Assembly: GCA_045590395.1 (NCBI GenBank)
Contig: JAZNQX010000136.1
Coordinates: 1-31,784 of the forward strand
Length of the DNA: 31,784 bases
Source of the DNA: SIG607 sp045590395
GTDB lineage: Bacteria; Bacillota; Clostridia; Oscillospirales; Acutalibacteraceae
Reading direction: 5' to 3'
Under the pieces are notes generated by a model. It had not been told where the DNA came from and did no database searches. It was given only the letters and a program-made list of their open reading frames with translations. Every line of letters begins with the position of its first letter. The stretch's first letter is position 1. Made by a program: the position numbers and the translations under genes. This document shows positions 30,743 to 31,784 of this stretch, in pieces.

Positions 30743-31784
30743 TTAATTACCTCTCAAAGTATTTTTTATACTATCAACATCCAAGCCAAAACACTTAATC
30801 TGGCTGTCAACACTTGCGGAATTTACATACTGTCCGTCAACAGCGTTATGGGTAAAATCACCCTTAAATCCAATTTTGGATAGAGCGGCAATAATTTTTT
30901 CACCAACCGAGCCGTCTTTCATACCTTCTTCGAACACATAAACTTTTTTGTACTGTGCTAAAAGCTTTATAACTTGGTCTTCAATGGGAAAAATTTTGTT
31001 AAGCTTTATAAAGTCAACCTTTTCATCAAGATAAGCCGCTTTATATACATTGTAGGAAATTCTGCCGTAGGTAAGGCAAACGGTATCACTATCAGATTTA
31101 AAAATATCGTAGTCTTCACCGGTATATGCGAACAATTCTTCATCACTACAGCTACCTCTTGGATAACGAACAGCAACAGGTGTTGCAAAATCGTTAGCCA
31201 ACTTTACAGTACCCGCAAGTTCGCTAAACGAAGCAGGTGAAAAAACAGTCATATCAGGCACAGTTGTAAGAAAAGGAACATCAAATAATCCCTGATGTGT
31301 ACAACCGTCCTCACCGACAAAACCTGCCCTGTCAACACAAATTTTCACAGGTAGCTTAGAAATACCTACATCGTGAAGTATCTGGTCGTAGCTTCTTTGT
31401 AAAAACGAAGAATAAACCACGAAAAATGGCTTCATACCGCCTTTTGCAAGTCCTGCGGCAAAAGTCATAGCGTGTTCCTCGGCAATTCCTACGTCAAAAA
31501 ATCTTTCCGGGAATTTCTGTTCAAAATCACAAAGACCTGTTCCAAAGGTCATCGCCGCAGTAATGGCGCAAACACGATTATCTTTTTCTGCAAGTTCACA
31601 AAGTGTTTTTGCTGCTACATCAGAATAGGTAATTGTGCTTTTAGAAACAAAGCCCTCATCGGTATTGAAATTAGACACACCGTGATAGGTACCCGGGTCA
31701 GTTTCAGCATAACTGTAACCCTTACCCTTTACAGTAACAACATGAACCAAAGTTGGTCTATCCTGCTTTTTAGCAATACTAAGC
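30743..31784 (-). CDS. dxs: 1-deoxy-D-xylulose-5-phosphate synthase (C-terminal part, cut by window edge)
   Basis: Dxs condenses pyruvate and glyceraldehyde-3-phosphate with thiamine diphosphate, the first step of the MEP isoprenoid pathway. About 346 residues of a usual 620 are present; the frame runs unbroken to the window end, so any internal start is not real. Visible are PTLVHVVTVKGKGY, the pyrimidine-binding domain with FDVGIAEEHAMTFAAGLA (catalytic Glu) and DRAGFVGEDGCTHQG, and the C-terminal transketolase domain. The N-terminal diphosphate site lies outside the window. It begins the dxs-tlyA-nadK-argR-recN series. Confidence 0.96.
   Translation of the reverse strand, partial: LSIAKKQDRPTLVHVVTVKGKGYSYAETDPGTYHGVSNFNTDEGFVSKSTITYSDVAAKTLCELAEKDNRVCAITAAMTFGTGLCDFEQKFPERFFDVGIAEEHAMTFAAGLAKGGMKPFFVVYSSFLQRSYDQILHDVGISKLPVKICVDRAGFVGEDGCTHQGLFDVPFLTTVPDMTVFSPASFSELAGTVKLANDFATPVAVRYPRGSCSDEELFAYTGEDYDIFKSDSDTVCLTYGRISYNVYKAAYLDEKVDFIKLNKIFPIEDQVIKLLAQYKKVYVFEEGMKDGSVGEKIIAALSKIGFKGDFTHNAVDGQYVNSASVDSQIKCFGLDVDSIKNTLRGN

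Noticed and set aside
1..31784. Mobile elements, prophage, defence systems, CRISPR arrays
   Set aside because: No transposase, integrase, phage, restriction or Cas-like product and no regularly spaced repeats were seen; gene order is typical housekeeping.

Overview
The window is an AT-rich bacterial chromosome segment with tightly packed housekeeping genes. Several features point to an endospore-forming low-GC Gram-positive, most likely class Clostridia (Oscillospiraceae/Ruminococcaceae-like): the spoIIGA-sigE pair with a Spo0A-box promoter, cwlD, a SigH-like sigma factor, a tetrahydrofolate (THF) riboswitch in front of an ECF folate transporter gene, a TIGR04086-type membrane protein, and the order dxs-tlyA-nadK-argR-recN. 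Class is inferred from gene content, family is a guess. I saw no mobile element, prophage, CRISPR array or rRNA gene.

Layout. Positions 1-1290 (minus): sigE (cut by the window edge) and spoIIGA, the mother-cell sigma factor and its membrane protease. 1291-4860 (minus): a response regulator, histidine kinase and HtrA-type protease operon, with a tandem 11-bp repeat at its promoter. 4861-5895 (minus): a SigH-like sigma factor, a degenerate tRNA-like stretch and a double zinc-ribbon protein. 5976-8020 (minus): folT-folC behind a consensus promoter and a THF riboswitch, linking folate uptake to polyglutamylation. 8123-11356: a cysteine-rich protein of unknown function (plus), a phosphohexomutase (minus), a short MecA-C-terminal-like protein (plus) and ribulose-phosphate 3-epimerase (minus). 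11457-15495 (plus): lon-engB, then a TIM-barrel sugar isomerase/epimerase with its own promoter over the engB stop codon. 15508-18130 (minus): ackA-galK. 18158-19356 (plus): tmcAL, divergent from ackA. 19361-21501 (minus): cwlD-radA, with a 21-bp palindrome in the cwlD leader. 21513-24718 (minus): queA-tgt-yajC-TIGR04086-small ORF, combining queuosine synthesis with a Sec accessory subunit. 24762-26951 (plus): dapA-dapB for diaminopimelate/lysine, then a small GerQ/DUF2642-like protein. 26950-31784 (minus): dxs (cut by the edge)-tlyA-nadK-argR-recN.

Most convergent pairs share a bidirectional hairpin terminator; the exception is the MecA-like/rpe pair, whose coding ends overlap. Promoters with near-consensus boxes and 16-17 bp spacers were found by eye for about nine units. 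No wholly new multi-gene system is apparent. The best leads are regulatory (THF riboswitch switch, Spo0A box, tandem-repeat site, cwlD palindrome, SD-sequestering hairpin after yajC) and a few unassigned small or cysteine-rich proteins. All calls are by reading; no database search or folding program was run.
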